25,531 nt of DNA from Candidatus Gastranaerophilales bacterium. Lineage in GTDB: Bacteria > Cyanobacteriota > Vampirovibrionia > Gastranaerophilales > Gastranaerophilaceae. The position numbers and the translations under genes were made by a program. The notes below the pieces were generated by a model, which was given only the letters and a program-made list of their open reading frames with translations, made no database searches and was not told the origin of the DNA. The DNA lies in contig CALURE010000006.1 of NCBI GenBank assembly GCA_944323095.1, forward strand, positions 1 through 25,531. The letters are read 5' to 3'. Below, in pieces: positions 1 to 7,649 of this stretch. The first letter of the stretch is position 1. Every line of letters starts with the position of its first letter.

Positions 1-723
1 CACGTAGACATTACTGACAATGTCCGTCACACCGCATTTACTTTGGCTGAGGTTTTAATCACCCTTGGAATTATCGGGATTGTTGCAGCTATGACAATGC
101 CGGCTGTTATTGCTAAATTTCAGCACAAAGCACTCGAAACTGCATTTAAGAAAACTTATTCTTCATTGATGCAGGCAGTGTTGTATGCTGATCCTGAATC
201 AATTCCTGATATAACCGGCGGAGGTGTTGTAGGACATGACTCTGAATTTTTTCAAAAATTATGGGAAAAATATAATGTAGCTGTTGATTTGGTAAAAGCA
301 GGTAATATATATACACCGACAAACATCTATAAAAGCGAAGGATCAATAATGACATATAATAAAAAATCTAATGCCGATGTCGGATGTTCTCAAGTCCCGA
401 CTTTTGTTGTGGCTGATGGGACAGCTGTCGGAGGTATGTACAATTGTGCCGGAATGTGGATAAGTATTGATATTAACGGTCCTTATAAGAGGCCTAATGC
501 ACTTGGACATGATATTTTTTATTTTTCTATTGATAATGAAAACCGCCGGTTGTTCCCGCTCGGGACGAATAAAGTAGTAGGTTACTGGAATTTTAGTAAT
601 AAAGAGACCTATTGCTCCCGCAATTCGTCAAATGTTAGGAACGGATTTGGCTGTGCAGTCTTTGCACTTCAAAATAAATGCCCTGACGATGATACAAAAA
701 CATACTGGGAGTGCCTGCCGTAA
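1..723 (+). CDS. Type IV pilin-like (pseudopilin) protein, 5'-truncated
   Basis: The frame is open from base 1, so the gene begins upstream of the window; the TTG at 43 inside it is not the start. Visible residues begin HVDITDNVRHTA and run into FTLAEVLITLGIIGIVAA, the class III signal of type IV pilins and type II secretion pseudopilins: prepilin peptidase would cut before F, E is at mature position 5, and a hydrophobic helix follows. Residue -1 is Ala rather than the usual Gly. The globular part carries a DINGPYKRPNALGHDIFYF segment, a pattern seen in many secreted pilin-like proteins, and several cysteines, including two in the last 15 residues, that could form disulfides. It is probably a cell-surface or pseudopilus subunit. 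No other pilus gene lies in the window, and the following gene has its own promoter, so it is not in that operon. The specific role is unknown. Confidence 0.85.
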   Translation, partial: HVDITDNVRHTAFTLAEVLITLGIIGIVAAMTMPAVIAKFQHKALETAFKKTYSSLMQAVLYADPESIPDITGGGVVGHDSEFFQKLWEKYNVAVDLVKAGNIYTPTNIYKSEGSIMTYNKKSNADVGCSQVPTFVVADGTAVGGMYNCAGMWISIDINGPYKRPNALGHDIFYFSIDNENRRLFPLGTNKVVGYWNFSNKETYCSRNSSNVRNGFGCAVFALQNKCPDDDTKTYWECLP

Positions 724-786
724 TTTCCTGATAACGATATAACTTTTATTCGTTGTCAAAGCAGTGTAATTTTAAATTATATTAAT

Positions 787-814
787 TTGAAAAAAATTAT
801 TTTCCTGCTATAAT
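787..814 (+). promoter_or_regulatory. prfA promoter, predicted leaderless
   Basis: TTGAAA (787-792), 16-base spacer, TATAAT (809-814). Only six bases (CAGGTT) separate the -10 box from the ATG at 821, so the expected transcription start is at or next to the A of the start codon. There is no room for a Shine-Dalgarno site. Confidence 0.7.
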
Positions 815-820
815 CAGGTT

Positions 821-1903
821 ATGAAAGATATGTTAGACAAAATTCTCCAGATAGAGAAGAAATATAATGAACTCGGTGTAACTCTTTCCGATCCTGCAGT
901 AATCCACGATTACAATAAGTTCAGGGATCTTTCAAAGCAGCGCAAGTCTATGGAAGAAACAGTTGAACTTTATTATGCGTGGAAAAAAGCAGTTGATGCG
1001 ATAGAAGAAGCCAAGCAGATGATGTACGAAGAAAAAGATGAGGAAATGAAAAGTTTTCTCAAAGCCGAAATTGAAAGCAATGAAGCAAAACTTCCTGAAT
1101 ACGAACAAAGAATGAAAGTTTTGCTTTTGCCCAGAGATCCTATGGATGATAAAGATATTATGCTTGAAATCAGAGGCGGTGCAGGCGGTGATGAAGCTAA
1201 TATTTTTGCAGGCGATCTTGCAAGAATGTATATGAGATATGCAGATAAAAAAGGCTGGCAGACTCAGGTTCTCAGCAAAACCGAGTGCGAAGCAGGCGGG
1301 GTGTCTGAAATTATAATTTCAATAAAAGGCGACGGTGTTTATTCGCAATTGAAATATGAATCAGGTGTTCACAGAGTTCAAAGGGTTCCGGCAACAGAAT
1401 CTCAGGGACGTGTTCATACATCTACGGCAACGGTTGCTGTTATGCCGGAAGTTGACGATGTTGAAGTTAACCTTAATATGAATGATGTTGAAATAACAAC
1501 AGCACGTTCAGGCGGCGCGGGCGGTCAAAACGTCAACAAAGTTGAAACAGCCGCAAGAGTTTTTCATAAACCTACAGGAATAATGATTTTCTGTACGGAA
1601 GAACGCTCTCAGCTTCAAGAGCACCAACAAGTCGTTCAAATTCTTAAAGCAAAACTTTATGATATGGAAGTGCAAAAACAGATGAAGGAAATTACTGACC
1701 TGCGTCGTTCTCAGGTCGGCACCGGCGACAGAAGCGAACGTATAAGAACTTATAATTTCCCGCAGGGTCGTCTGACTGACCATCGTATTAACCATAACCT
1801 TAATGTTAATACGGTTATTGACGGCGAGCTTGATGAATTGATTAACCTCTTAATTGAGCACGATCAGAAATTAAAACTGGAGAAACTTGCTGAGGTGAAT
1901 TAG
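821..1903 (+). CDS. prfA: Peptide chain release factor 1
   Basis: Class I release factor (360 aa, normal length) that recognises UAA and UAG stop codons and triggers peptidyl-tRNA hydrolysis on the ribosome. GGQ is at residues 234-236 inside SGGAGGQNVNKVETAARVF, and the codon-recognition tripeptide is PAT at 190-192, the RF1 form (RF2 uses SPF). The helical N-terminal domain is at about 1-100. The ATG at 821 is chosen because the family N-terminus fits and a strong -10 box sits immediately upstream. The last base of its TAG is the first base of the next gene's GTG. Here prfA heads the ylxR-infB operon, where many bacteria have rimP and nusA. Identification is secure. Confidence 0.98.
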   Translation: MKDMLDKILQIEKKYNELGVTLSDPAVIHDYNKFRDLSKQRKSMEETVELYYAWKKAVDAIEEAKQMMYEEKDEEMKSFLKAEIESNEAKLPEYEQRMKVLLLPRDPMDDKDIMLEIRGGAGGDEANIFAGDLARMYMRYADKKGWQTQVLSKTECEAGGVSEIIISIKGDGVYSQLKYESGVHRVQRVPATESQGRVHTSTATVAVMPEVDDVEVNLNMNDVEITTARSGGAGGQNVNKVETAARVFHKPTGIMIFCTEERSQLQEHQQVVQILKAKLYDMEVQKQMKEITDLRRSQVGTGDRSERIRTYNFPQGRLTDHRINHNLNVNTVIDGELDELINLLIEHDQKLKLEKLAEVN

Positions 1904-2148
1904 TGGTTGATAGAAAATGCGTCGGGTGTGGACAAATTAAAAACAGGGATGAACTGATAAAAGTTACTAAGGAAAATACGCACGGAGACGTTATTATAAA
2001 CCACAGCAATAAAATATTTGGCAGATCGGTATATCTCTGCTATAATAAATCTTGTATTGAGGCAGCTTTAAAAAAAAACAGGATTGCAAAAGCTTTAAAA
2101 ACTTCGATACCGGAAGATTTGAAAGGAAGATTATTAAATGAGTTTTGA
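1903..2148 (+). CDS. ylxR: YlxR family RNA-binding protein (DUF448)
   Basis: An 81-residue basic protein with the YlxR fold signature: RKCVGCGQIKNRDELIKV at the N-terminus, a central FGRSVYLC (family consensus close to GRGAYLC), then CIEAALKKNRIAKALK. The family binds RNA; in Firmicutes a relative is linked to RNase P and to regulation of transcription, but its role in this lineage is not known. It starts at GTG sharing one base with the prfA stop (TAGTG) and overlaps infB by 11 bases, so translation of all three is probably coupled. The position immediately before infB is the classical one for this family. Confidence 0.93.
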   Translation: MVDRKCVGCGQIKNRDELIKVTKENTHGDVIINHSNKIFGRSVYLCYNKSCIEAALKKNRIAKALKTSIPEDLKGRLLNEF

Positions 2149-4621
2149 AACTATAAGAATAAATGAGTTAGCAAAAGAATTAGGGCTTTCAAGCAAAGAA
2201 GTCATTGAAAAGCTTGCATTGATATCAATCAAAGGCAAAACTCATTCCAGTACATTGACACTTGAACAGGTAAAAAGGCTAAAAGAATTTATAGCCTCTG
2301 GCGGAGTCAAAGAAACTAAAAAACCTAAAGCTTTTGTTGTAAAAAAGGCAAAAGTAGCCGAACAGCAAGCAGAAGAAGCCGCAAAAGAAGTAAAAAACGA
2401 AGAACCTGAAAAAAAATCATTAATGCCGAAAGTAGAAGTTGTTAAACCTAAAGTGCAAAGCCGTTTGGAAATTGTGAGACGTGCACCTCAAAAACCTGCC
2501 GGAGAAAAATCAGATAAAGTTCAGGAAGGTAAAAAATTTCCGCCGCGTTCTGAAAGACCCCAAAAAGGTGAAAAAACTTTCCCGCCTAAAAAAGACGGAG
2601 CAGGTAAAAAACCGTTTGAAAAACCGTCTGGTGAAAGAAAACCTATCCAGAGAACAATCATTTCTCAAGATATTTATGAAAATAAAGGCGGAGGCAGAAG
2701 ACGCGCAGACGGCAAGAAAAAAGGAAAAGATTTTAATTCTAAAAAAGAAGAACAGGAAAGAATTTCATTAGAAAAAGCAGCTGCTCAAAAACATAAAAAA
2801 CGTACACATAAGGAAGAAGAAGCAGAACAGGTTACGCAGATTGTTGTAAACAGAGCCATGACAATCAGCGAGCTTTCAGAAAAAATTCAAAAAACTCCGG
2901 CGGAAATCGTTAAATTTTTAATGCTTAACGGAATAATGGCAACTGTTAACCAGCTTATAGACGTTGATGTGATTAAAAAAGTATGTGCCGAATATAACCT
3001 TGAAGTTCTTGATGAAGATTTAGATGCCTATATGGAAGAAGAACTTGAAAAAGAAGAAAAGGTTAAAAAGTTAACGGAAGTTGATAAAAAACTGCTCAAA
3101 AAACGCGCGCCTGTAGTTAGTATTATGGGGCACGTTGACCACGGTAAAACAACATTATTAGACAGCATAAGAGCTTCAAAACACAAAATTGTCGCCACTG
3201 AAGTCGGCGGTATAACTCAATCTATCGGTGCTTATACCGTTTATCTCGACAATAACAAAGAAAAGAAAATAGTATTTGTTGATACTCCGGGGCACGAAGC
3301 GTTTACAGAAATGAGAGCACGCGGAGCTAAAGCTACCGATATTGCAATTCTTGTTGTTGCGGCAGATGACGGTATAATGCCCCAGACAATTGAAGCTATT
3401 AACCATGCAAAAGCTGCTGATGTCCCGATTATCGTGGCAGTTAACAAAATTGATAAGCCTGATGCAAATCCTGACAGGGTTTTACAGCAGTTGACAGAGC
3501 ACGGGTTAGTTCCTGAAGAATGGGGCGGCGAAACAATTGTTGTTAAAGTCTCGGCTTTGCAGGGAACAGGTATTGATGAACTTCTGGAATATATTCTTCT
3601 TGTAGCTGAAGTTCAGGATCTAAAAGCAAATCCGAAGGCAGAAGCTTCAGGGGTTGTAATTGAAGCAAATCTTGATAAAGGTAAAGGTCCTGTTGCAACA
3701 TTGCTTGTACAAAACGGGACATTGCGCGTTGGTAATTGCATTGTTGTCGGTACAGCATGCGGACGTGTCAGAGCTTTATTGTCTGACTCGGGTGAAAGAA
3801 TTCAAAAAGCAGAACCTTCCACACCTGTTGAAATTTTAGGTTTGACAGAAGTTCCGCAGGCAGGAGATTATTTTGAAGTTGTTCAAAACGAAAAAGAAAT
3901 GAAGTCTATTGTTGAACAGCGCAAAGAAAAAGAACGCAACAAGCGTCTTGATGCAATGCTTCCGGCACATGTACGCAGAGAGGCTGCTGCCGGTGAAGAT
4001 GATATTCCTCAATTAAATCTAATAATTAAGGCTAATACAAATGGTTCTGCAGAAGCTGTTTCTCAGGCTATTGCCCAGCTTGAATCTACGGAAATTAAAA
4101 CAAAAATTATACACGTGGGTGTAGGCGATATCTCGGAAGCCGATGTAATGCTTGCATCTGCATCTAATGCTTTGATTTTGGGATTTACAGTCAAGGAAGA
4201 TGCAAATGCTCTTGCCGCTGCTGAAAAAGAAGGTGTTACAATTAAAAAATATGATATTATTTATCAAATTCTTGAAGATATTGAAAAGACGATGCTCTCA
4301 CTGTTGCAGCCTGAAATTAAAGAGGTTGAACTCGGAAAAGCAGAAGTGCGTCAGGTATTTACAATCGGTAAGACTACAAGAATTGCCGGCTGTTATGTAA
4401 CAGAAGGCAAGATTGTAAGAAGCAAAGATGCTGTTTTAATACGTGAAGGCAAAGAAATATTCCGCGGCGCAATTGATCAGTTGAAACGTTTCAAAGATGA
4501 TGTGAAAGAAGTCGCTCAAGGTTTTGAATGCGGTATTTCATTCAGTAAGTGGAATGATATTGAAGTCGGTGACATTATAGAAGTTTCAACAAAAGAAGAA
4601 ATTGAACGCTCAAGCTTATAA
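2138..4621 (+). CDS. infB: Translation initiation factor IF-2
   Basis: GTPase of 827 aa that delivers fMet-tRNA to the 30S subunit and promotes subunit joining. Order: IF2_N-like motif at residues 1-55 (INELAKELGLSSKEVIEKL), a long Lys/Glu/Pro-rich linker at about 60-230, a second IF2_N-type module at about 240-300 (TISELSEKIQKTPAEIVKFL), then the G domain with G1 GHVDHGKT at 331-338, G3 DTPGH at 382-386 and G4 NKID at 436-439, followed by the beta-barrel and C-terminal fMet-tRNA domains. The ATG at 2138 lies inside the end of ylxR and has an AAAGGAAG site upstream. An 82-base gap containing a promoter element separates it from rbfA. Confidence 0.98.
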   Translation: MSFETIRINELAKELGLSSKEVIEKLALISIKGKTHSSTLTLEQVKRLKEFIASGGVKETKKPKAFVVKKAKVAEQQAEEAAKEVKNEEPEKKSLMPKVEVVKPKVQSRLEIVRRAPQKPAGEKSDKVQEGKKFPPRSERPQKGEKTFPPKKDGAGKKPFEKPSGERKPIQRTIISQDIYENKGGGRRRADGKKKGKDFNSKKEEQERISLEKAAAQKHKKRTHKEEEAEQVTQIVVNRAMTISELSEKIQKTPAEIVKFLMLNGIMATVNQLIDVDVIKKVCAEYNLEVLDEDLDAYMEEELEKEEKVKKLTEVDKKLLKKRAPVVSIMGHVDHGKTTLLDSIRASKHKIVATEVGGITQSIGAYTVYLDNNKEKKIVFVDTPGHEAFTEMRARGAKATDIAILVVAADDGIMPQTIEAINHAKAADVPIIVAVNKIDKPDANPDRVLQQLTEHGLVPEEWGGETIVVKVSALQGTGIDELLEYILLVAEVQDLKANPKAEASGVVIEANLDKGKGPVATLLVQNGTLRVGNCIVVGTACGRVRALLSDSGERIQKAEPSTPVEILGLTEVPQAGDYFEVVQNEKEMKSIVEQRKEKERNKRLDAMLPAHVRREAAAGEDDIPQLNLIIKANTNGSAEAVSQAIAQLESTEIKTKIIHVGVGDISEADVMLASASNALILGFTVKEDANALAAAEKEGVTIKKYDIIYQILEDIEKTMLSLLQPEIKEVELGKAEVRQVFTIGKTTRIAGCYVTEGKIVRSKDAVLIREGKEIFRGAIDQLKRFKDDVKEVAQGFECGISFSKWNDIEVGDIIEVSTKEEIERSSL

Positions 4622-4673
4622 TCTCAAGTATAAAATAAATAGTCTGTTTGTTTATTAGTTTTTACAAATTTCA

Positions 4674-4697
4674 TGTTATAATTGCTGTAACAAGGAG
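4674..4697 (+). promoter_or_regulatory. Internal extended -10 promoter and RBS before rbfA
   Basis: TGTTATAAT (4674-4682) is an extended -10 element without a good -35 at the right distance. The expected start is near 4689, giving a leader of about 15 bases that contains AAGGAG (4692-4697) ahead of the ATG at 4704. It would allow rbfA and downstream genes to be transcribed independently of infB. Confidence 0.5.
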
Positions 4698-4703
4698 ATA
4701 ACT

Positions 4704-5048
4704 ATGACTTTGAGAAATGAACGTGTACGAAAAGAGTTAATGCGTGATATATCTGATATTTTAAGAAAAGAAATCAGAGGTCTTGCAGGTGTTGTATCTG
4801 TGCTCGATGTTGAAGTGTCGCATGATAATTCTTTTGCAAAAGTAATATACAGTGTTCTGGGTTCTGATGAGCAGATTGAGAAGACAAAGGAAATTATTGA
4901 AAAAAGTACTCCGAAAATCCGCTATGAAGTTGGAAAACGTATTCGATTGAGACTTACACCCGAATTGAAATTTGTTTATACGGATTCTCTTGAAAAAGGT
5001 TCTAAGGTGAGTGAAATTATTGATAAAATTTCCCGCGGAGAATTATAG
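4704..5048 (+). CDS. rbfA: 30S ribosome-binding factor A
   Basis: 114 aa, normal length. RbfA is a KH-fold protein that binds the pre-30S subunit and assists late 16S rRNA maturation and cold adaptation. Family features seen: RNERVRKELMRDISDILRKEI at the N-terminus (apart from one residue the RbfA consensus), VSVLDVEVSHDNSFAKVIYSV in the core, and IRLRLTPELKFVYTDSLEKGSKV near the end. A clear AAGGAG precedes the ATG. Its TAG overlaps the GTG of truB by one base, as expected for a coupled ribosome-biogenesis pair; infB-rbfA-truB is a widely conserved order. Confidence 0.97.
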   Translation: MTLRNERVRKELMRDISDILRKEIRGLAGVVSVLDVEVSHDNSFAKVIYSVLGSDEQIEKTKEIIEKSTPKIRYEVGKRIRLRLTPELKFVYTDSLEKGSKVSEIIDKISRGEL

Positions 5049-5899
5049 TGAACTTCGGTTTCCTTAATATATATAAACCTGTCGGAATGACTTCTCACGA
5101 TGTTGTTGCAAGGCTTCGTAAAATTACAGGTATCAAACAAATCGGTCATACCGGAACTCTTGATCCTTTTGCGGAAGGTGTATTGCCTGTTTGTGTCGGA
5201 AAAGCAACACGACTTATAGAATTTTTGAATGATGATAAAGAATATCTGGCAACGGTTCAATTTGGAGCTTCCACAACAACTTATGACAGAGAGGGGGAAG
5301 TAACTTTTACTTCCGATATGAAAGTTTTGTCAGAAGATGTTATACAGGCATTAAAAGTCTTTGAAGGTGAAATTTTGCAGACTCCTCCGATGTATTCTGC
5401 GATTAAAGTAAAAGGCAAAAAACTTTATGAATATGCCCGAAAAGGACAGAGTATAGAAATTGCGCCAAGAAAGGTCATTATCACAAATATAGAATTAAAG
5501 TCTTTTAATAGTGAACAACAACAGGCTGAAATTTTGATTAAATGCTCAAAAGGTACATATATCCGTTCAATTGCGCATGATTTAGGTGAAAAACTCGGCT
5601 GCGGGGCATATTTAATAAAACTTGTGCGCACTCAGGCAGGTAAATTTAGAATTGAAAATAGTATCCCGCTTGATAACATTGATATAAAAAACAATTTAAT
5701 TAACCCTCTGGAAATGCTTGATATGTCTATTTTAAAAGTTGGTGAGGAAAATCTTGTAAAAATAAAAAACGGTCAGTATCTGAAAAATAAAAATATAAAG
5801 CATGGTGATTTGGCTGTTTTGGTTTATAATAATAATGAAATTTGTGCCATTGCTCAGGCCGATGATGATAAAATTAAAATGAAGAAAGTGTTTTTGTAA
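5048..5899 (+). CDS. truB: tRNA pseudouridine(55) synthase TruB
   Basis: Converts U55 in the T-loop of tRNAs to pseudouridine. The catalytic aspartate is D39 in GHTGTLDPFAEGVLPVCVGKATR; the family's N-terminal motif (NIYKPVGMTSHDVV) and the active-site tyrosine region (QTPPMYSAIKVKGKKLYEYAR) are present, followed by GTYIRSIAHDLGEKLGCGAYL. Length 283 aa with a short PUA-like tail, typical for bacteria. It starts at GTG in a TAGTG overlap with rbfA and ends in a TAATG overlap with the next gene, so it bridges the translation genes and the envelope-protein genes that follow. Confidence 0.97.
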   Translation: MNFGFLNIYKPVGMTSHDVVARLRKITGIKQIGHTGTLDPFAEGVLPVCVGKATRLIEFLNDDKEYLATVQFGASTTTYDREGEVTFTSDMKVLSEDVIQALKVFEGEILQTPPMYSAIKVKGKKLYEYARKGQSIEIAPRKVIITNIELKSFNSEQQQAEILIKCSKGTYIRSIAHDLGEKLGCGAYLIKLVRTQAGKFRIENSIPLDNIDIKNNLINPLEMLDMSILKVGEENLVKIKNGQYLKNKNIKHGDLAVLVYNNNEICAIAQADDDKIKMKKVFL

Positions 5900-6759
5900 T
5901 GAAAAAGATTATTTTAATACTGGTATTATTGCTGAATATTCAGTGCTGTTTTGCAGGTAATTGTGAAAACTGGAGCTGTCATTCTTCATATGATTTGACA
6001 TCAGGTGTTTCAAGATTTTTCAGTGTTGCAACAGGACAGAATTTTATTGCAGAAAGAGTTTTTGAAACTGTTATAAAAAATGCCTTAAAAAAAGAAATTT
6101 CAAGTGGAAAGATTGATGTAAATCTGGATTCTTTCAGCACAAGAGATTTAAAGGCAGGAAGGTTTAAGTCGCTTGAAATTACAGGCAAGGATATTAATAT
6201 CGACGGTATTTATTTGTCGTATTTTAATTCAAAAACTCTATGTAATTTCAATTATGTATCTCATGACGGTAATTATCGTAATTTTACTGTTAGAGAAAAT
6301 ATTCCTGCAGAATTTAGTGCTGTTATAACAGAAGATGATTTAAATAATACGTTAAATTCTGCTGATTATAAAAGGTTAATTAAAGACATAAACTGTATAA
6401 CAGGAGGTCTGGGGTTATTTGAAATTACTTCTGTTAACGTAGAATTAAAAAACGGTAAAATGTATTACATAATGCGATATGCTGTTCCTTTTATGAGAAA
6501 GCCGAAAGCAATTAAGTTTTGTACGGATATTTCTGCAGAAAACGGCAGAATTAGCATGTCAAATACGAATTTATTGAGTGATAACTCTTTTTATAGTATA
6601 GAAAGTCTTTCATCAATTATAAATTATTTAAACCCGCTTGATTTTTCTGCAAAAATATTAGAAAATAAACATGCAAAATTTGATGTTAACAGTATTGCAA
6701 TTAAAGATAAACAAATCAATATTAATGGAATAATGACTGTTCTTAAAGATAAGGAATAA
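5899..6759 (+). CDS. Secreted DUF2993 (LmeA-like) protein
   Basis: 286 aa beginning with a signal peptide (MKKIILILVLLLNIQCCFA, likely cut after FA). The body has the pattern of DUF2993/LmeA-type lipid-binding proteins: a helix near the start (FIAERVFETVIKNALKKEI), beta-rich repeats of the kind KAGRFKSLEITGKDINIDGIYLSYF, and an ITEDDLNNTL motif at mid-length. The family is common in cyanobacteria and actinobacteria, and the mycobacterial member binds phospholipid in the periplasm; a periplasmic lipid-associated role here is inference. The start overlaps the truB stop (TAATG) and the gene sits 4 bases before the GerMN gene, so both are probably co-expressed with truB. The family assignment is by motif resemblance only. 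Confidence 0.65.
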   Translation: MKKIILILVLLLNIQCCFAGNCENWSCHSSYDLTSGVSRFFSVATGQNFIAERVFETVIKNALKKEISSGKIDVNLDSFSTRDLKAGRFKSLEITGKDINIDGIYLSYFNSKTLCNFNYVSHDGNYRNFTVRENIPAEFSAVITEDDLNNTLNSADYKRLIKDINCITGGLGLFEITSVNVELKNGKMYYIMRYAVPFMRKPKAIKFCTDISAENGRISMSNTNLLSDNSFYSIESLSSIINYLNPLDFSAKILENKHAKFDVNSIAIKDKQININGIMTVLKDKE

Positions 6760-6763
6760 TATT

Positions 6764-7372
6764 ATGCGTAATAATGAAAAAGTATTTTTGGGTGTAACTG
6801 CGGTAATAATGGTTGCGGTATGCTGTGTCCTCGGATTAAGAATGTTTTATCATGCAGATGAAACAGTTTCAGGACCTTTAACTCCTGTTGAAGAACACGA
6901 ACAGACTCCATCAGAACCGGAAAAACCACAGCCCAAGCCTGTTGAAAAAGTTTATGTTAATGTATTCTTTATCGGACAAAATGCGAATAAAGAAGAAGTT
7001 TATAAAGCTGTAAACAGAGAATACGATAAGGATATTGACGGATCAAAAATTAAATTTGCAATTCAGGCGCTGATTTCAGGGCCTAAACAGGATGAAAAAG
7101 CCAAGGGGGTTTATTCGGAAATTCCGGCAGGCACCAGAATAATTTCAGTAACAGAGTCATCTGATAAAGTTATAATTAACTTAAATTCTGCTTTTGAAAA
7201 CGGCGGCGGCACAGAAAGTATTTATAAAAGACTTTATCAGCTTATAAAAACAGCAAAAAGAAATACAAGTAAACCTGTTTATCTCTATATTGAAGGCAGC
7301 AAGGCAGAAGTAATCGGCGGAGAAGGTATTATGCTGACTCAACCGTTGAATGATAATTCTCTGGATGGTTAA
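6764..7372 (+). CDS. Membrane-anchored GerMN domain protein
   Basis: 202 aa with one N-terminal transmembrane helix (about residues 8-28), a Pro/Glu-rich stalk (about 36-62) and a GerMN domain (about 65-195). The domain is supported by IQALISGPKQDEKAKGVYSEIPAGTRIISV, then VIINLNSAFENGGGTESIYKRLYQL, and a final VYLYIEGSKAEVI, which follow the known LL.GP....L.S.IP.GT / V.VdLs..F / dG order. GerMN domains occur in spore germination GerM but also in envelope proteins of non-sporulating bacteria including cyanobacteria; no other sporulation gene is visible, so spore function should not be assumed. AAGGA precedes the ATG. It is probably a periplasmic partner of the DUF2993-like protein encoded just upstream. 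Confidence 0.8.
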   Translation: MRNNEKVFLGVTAVIMVAVCCVLGLRMFYHADETVSGPLTPVEEHEQTPSEPEKPQPKPVEKVYVNVFFIGQNANKEEVYKAVNREYDKDIDGSKIKFAIQALISGPKQDEKAKGVYSEIPAGTRIISVTESSDKVIINLNSAFENGGGTESIYKRLYQLIKTAKRNTSKPVYLYIEGSKAEVIGGEGIMLTQPLNDNSLDG

Positions 7373-7379
7373 TAAAAAG

Positions 7380-7649
7380 ATGGCTGAAAAAAATCTGGAA
7401 TATTATCTGAATTTGGACTGGACCCTTATTGAAGGGGAGGATTTAGACTTTGATGGAAATCCTTATCATTATATAGAGATTAAGGAAATCCCGAGTTTTT
7501 TATTTTGTGCAAAAACAGCCGAGCGTGCGCGAGAAAAATATAAAAACCAGCTCAAATGGACACTTCAGGTAATGCTTGAAAGCGGAGAACATATTATCGA
7601 ACCCGGAGAAGAAGATGATGAGACTGACTGGGAGAATTTATGCCCCTAG
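7380..7649 (+). CDS. Orphan HicB-like protein
   Basis: 89 aa from the ATG at 7380, seven bases after the GerMN stop; in-frame ATGs at 7350 and 7365 lie inside the GerMN gene and have no ribosome-binding site. The sequence follows the HicB partial-RNase-H layout: YYLNLDWTLIEGEDLDFDG, then YIEIKEIPSFLFCAKTAERAREKYKNQLK, a helix, and a closing ESGEHIIEPGEED in place of the common DGR.IPEP. HicB proteins are usually antitoxins paired with a ~60-residue HicA toxin, but no HicA ORF is adjacent and the tail lacks an obvious DNA-binding domain. Its stop overlaps the stop of the convergent regulator gene (CTAG at 7646-7649). It may serve a housekeeping role; function unknown. Confidence 0.7.
   Translation: MAEKNLEYYLNLDWTLIEGEDLDFDGNPYHYIEIKEIPSFLFCAKTAERAREKYKNQLKWTLQVMLESGEHIIEPGEEDDETDWENLCP

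Noticed and set aside
729..757. Possible terminator hairpin after the pilin-like gene
   Set aside because: GATAACGA and TCGTTGTC pair over eight bases with a G-T, but no T-run follows.
2481..2771. 96-codon ORF in another frame of infB
   Set aside because: It lies in the Lys/Glu-rich linker of IF-2, where low-complexity codons give long open frames by chance.
6764..7372. Sporulation role of the GerMN protein
   Set aside because: GerMN domains are not restricted to spore formers, and no other sporulation gene appears in the window.
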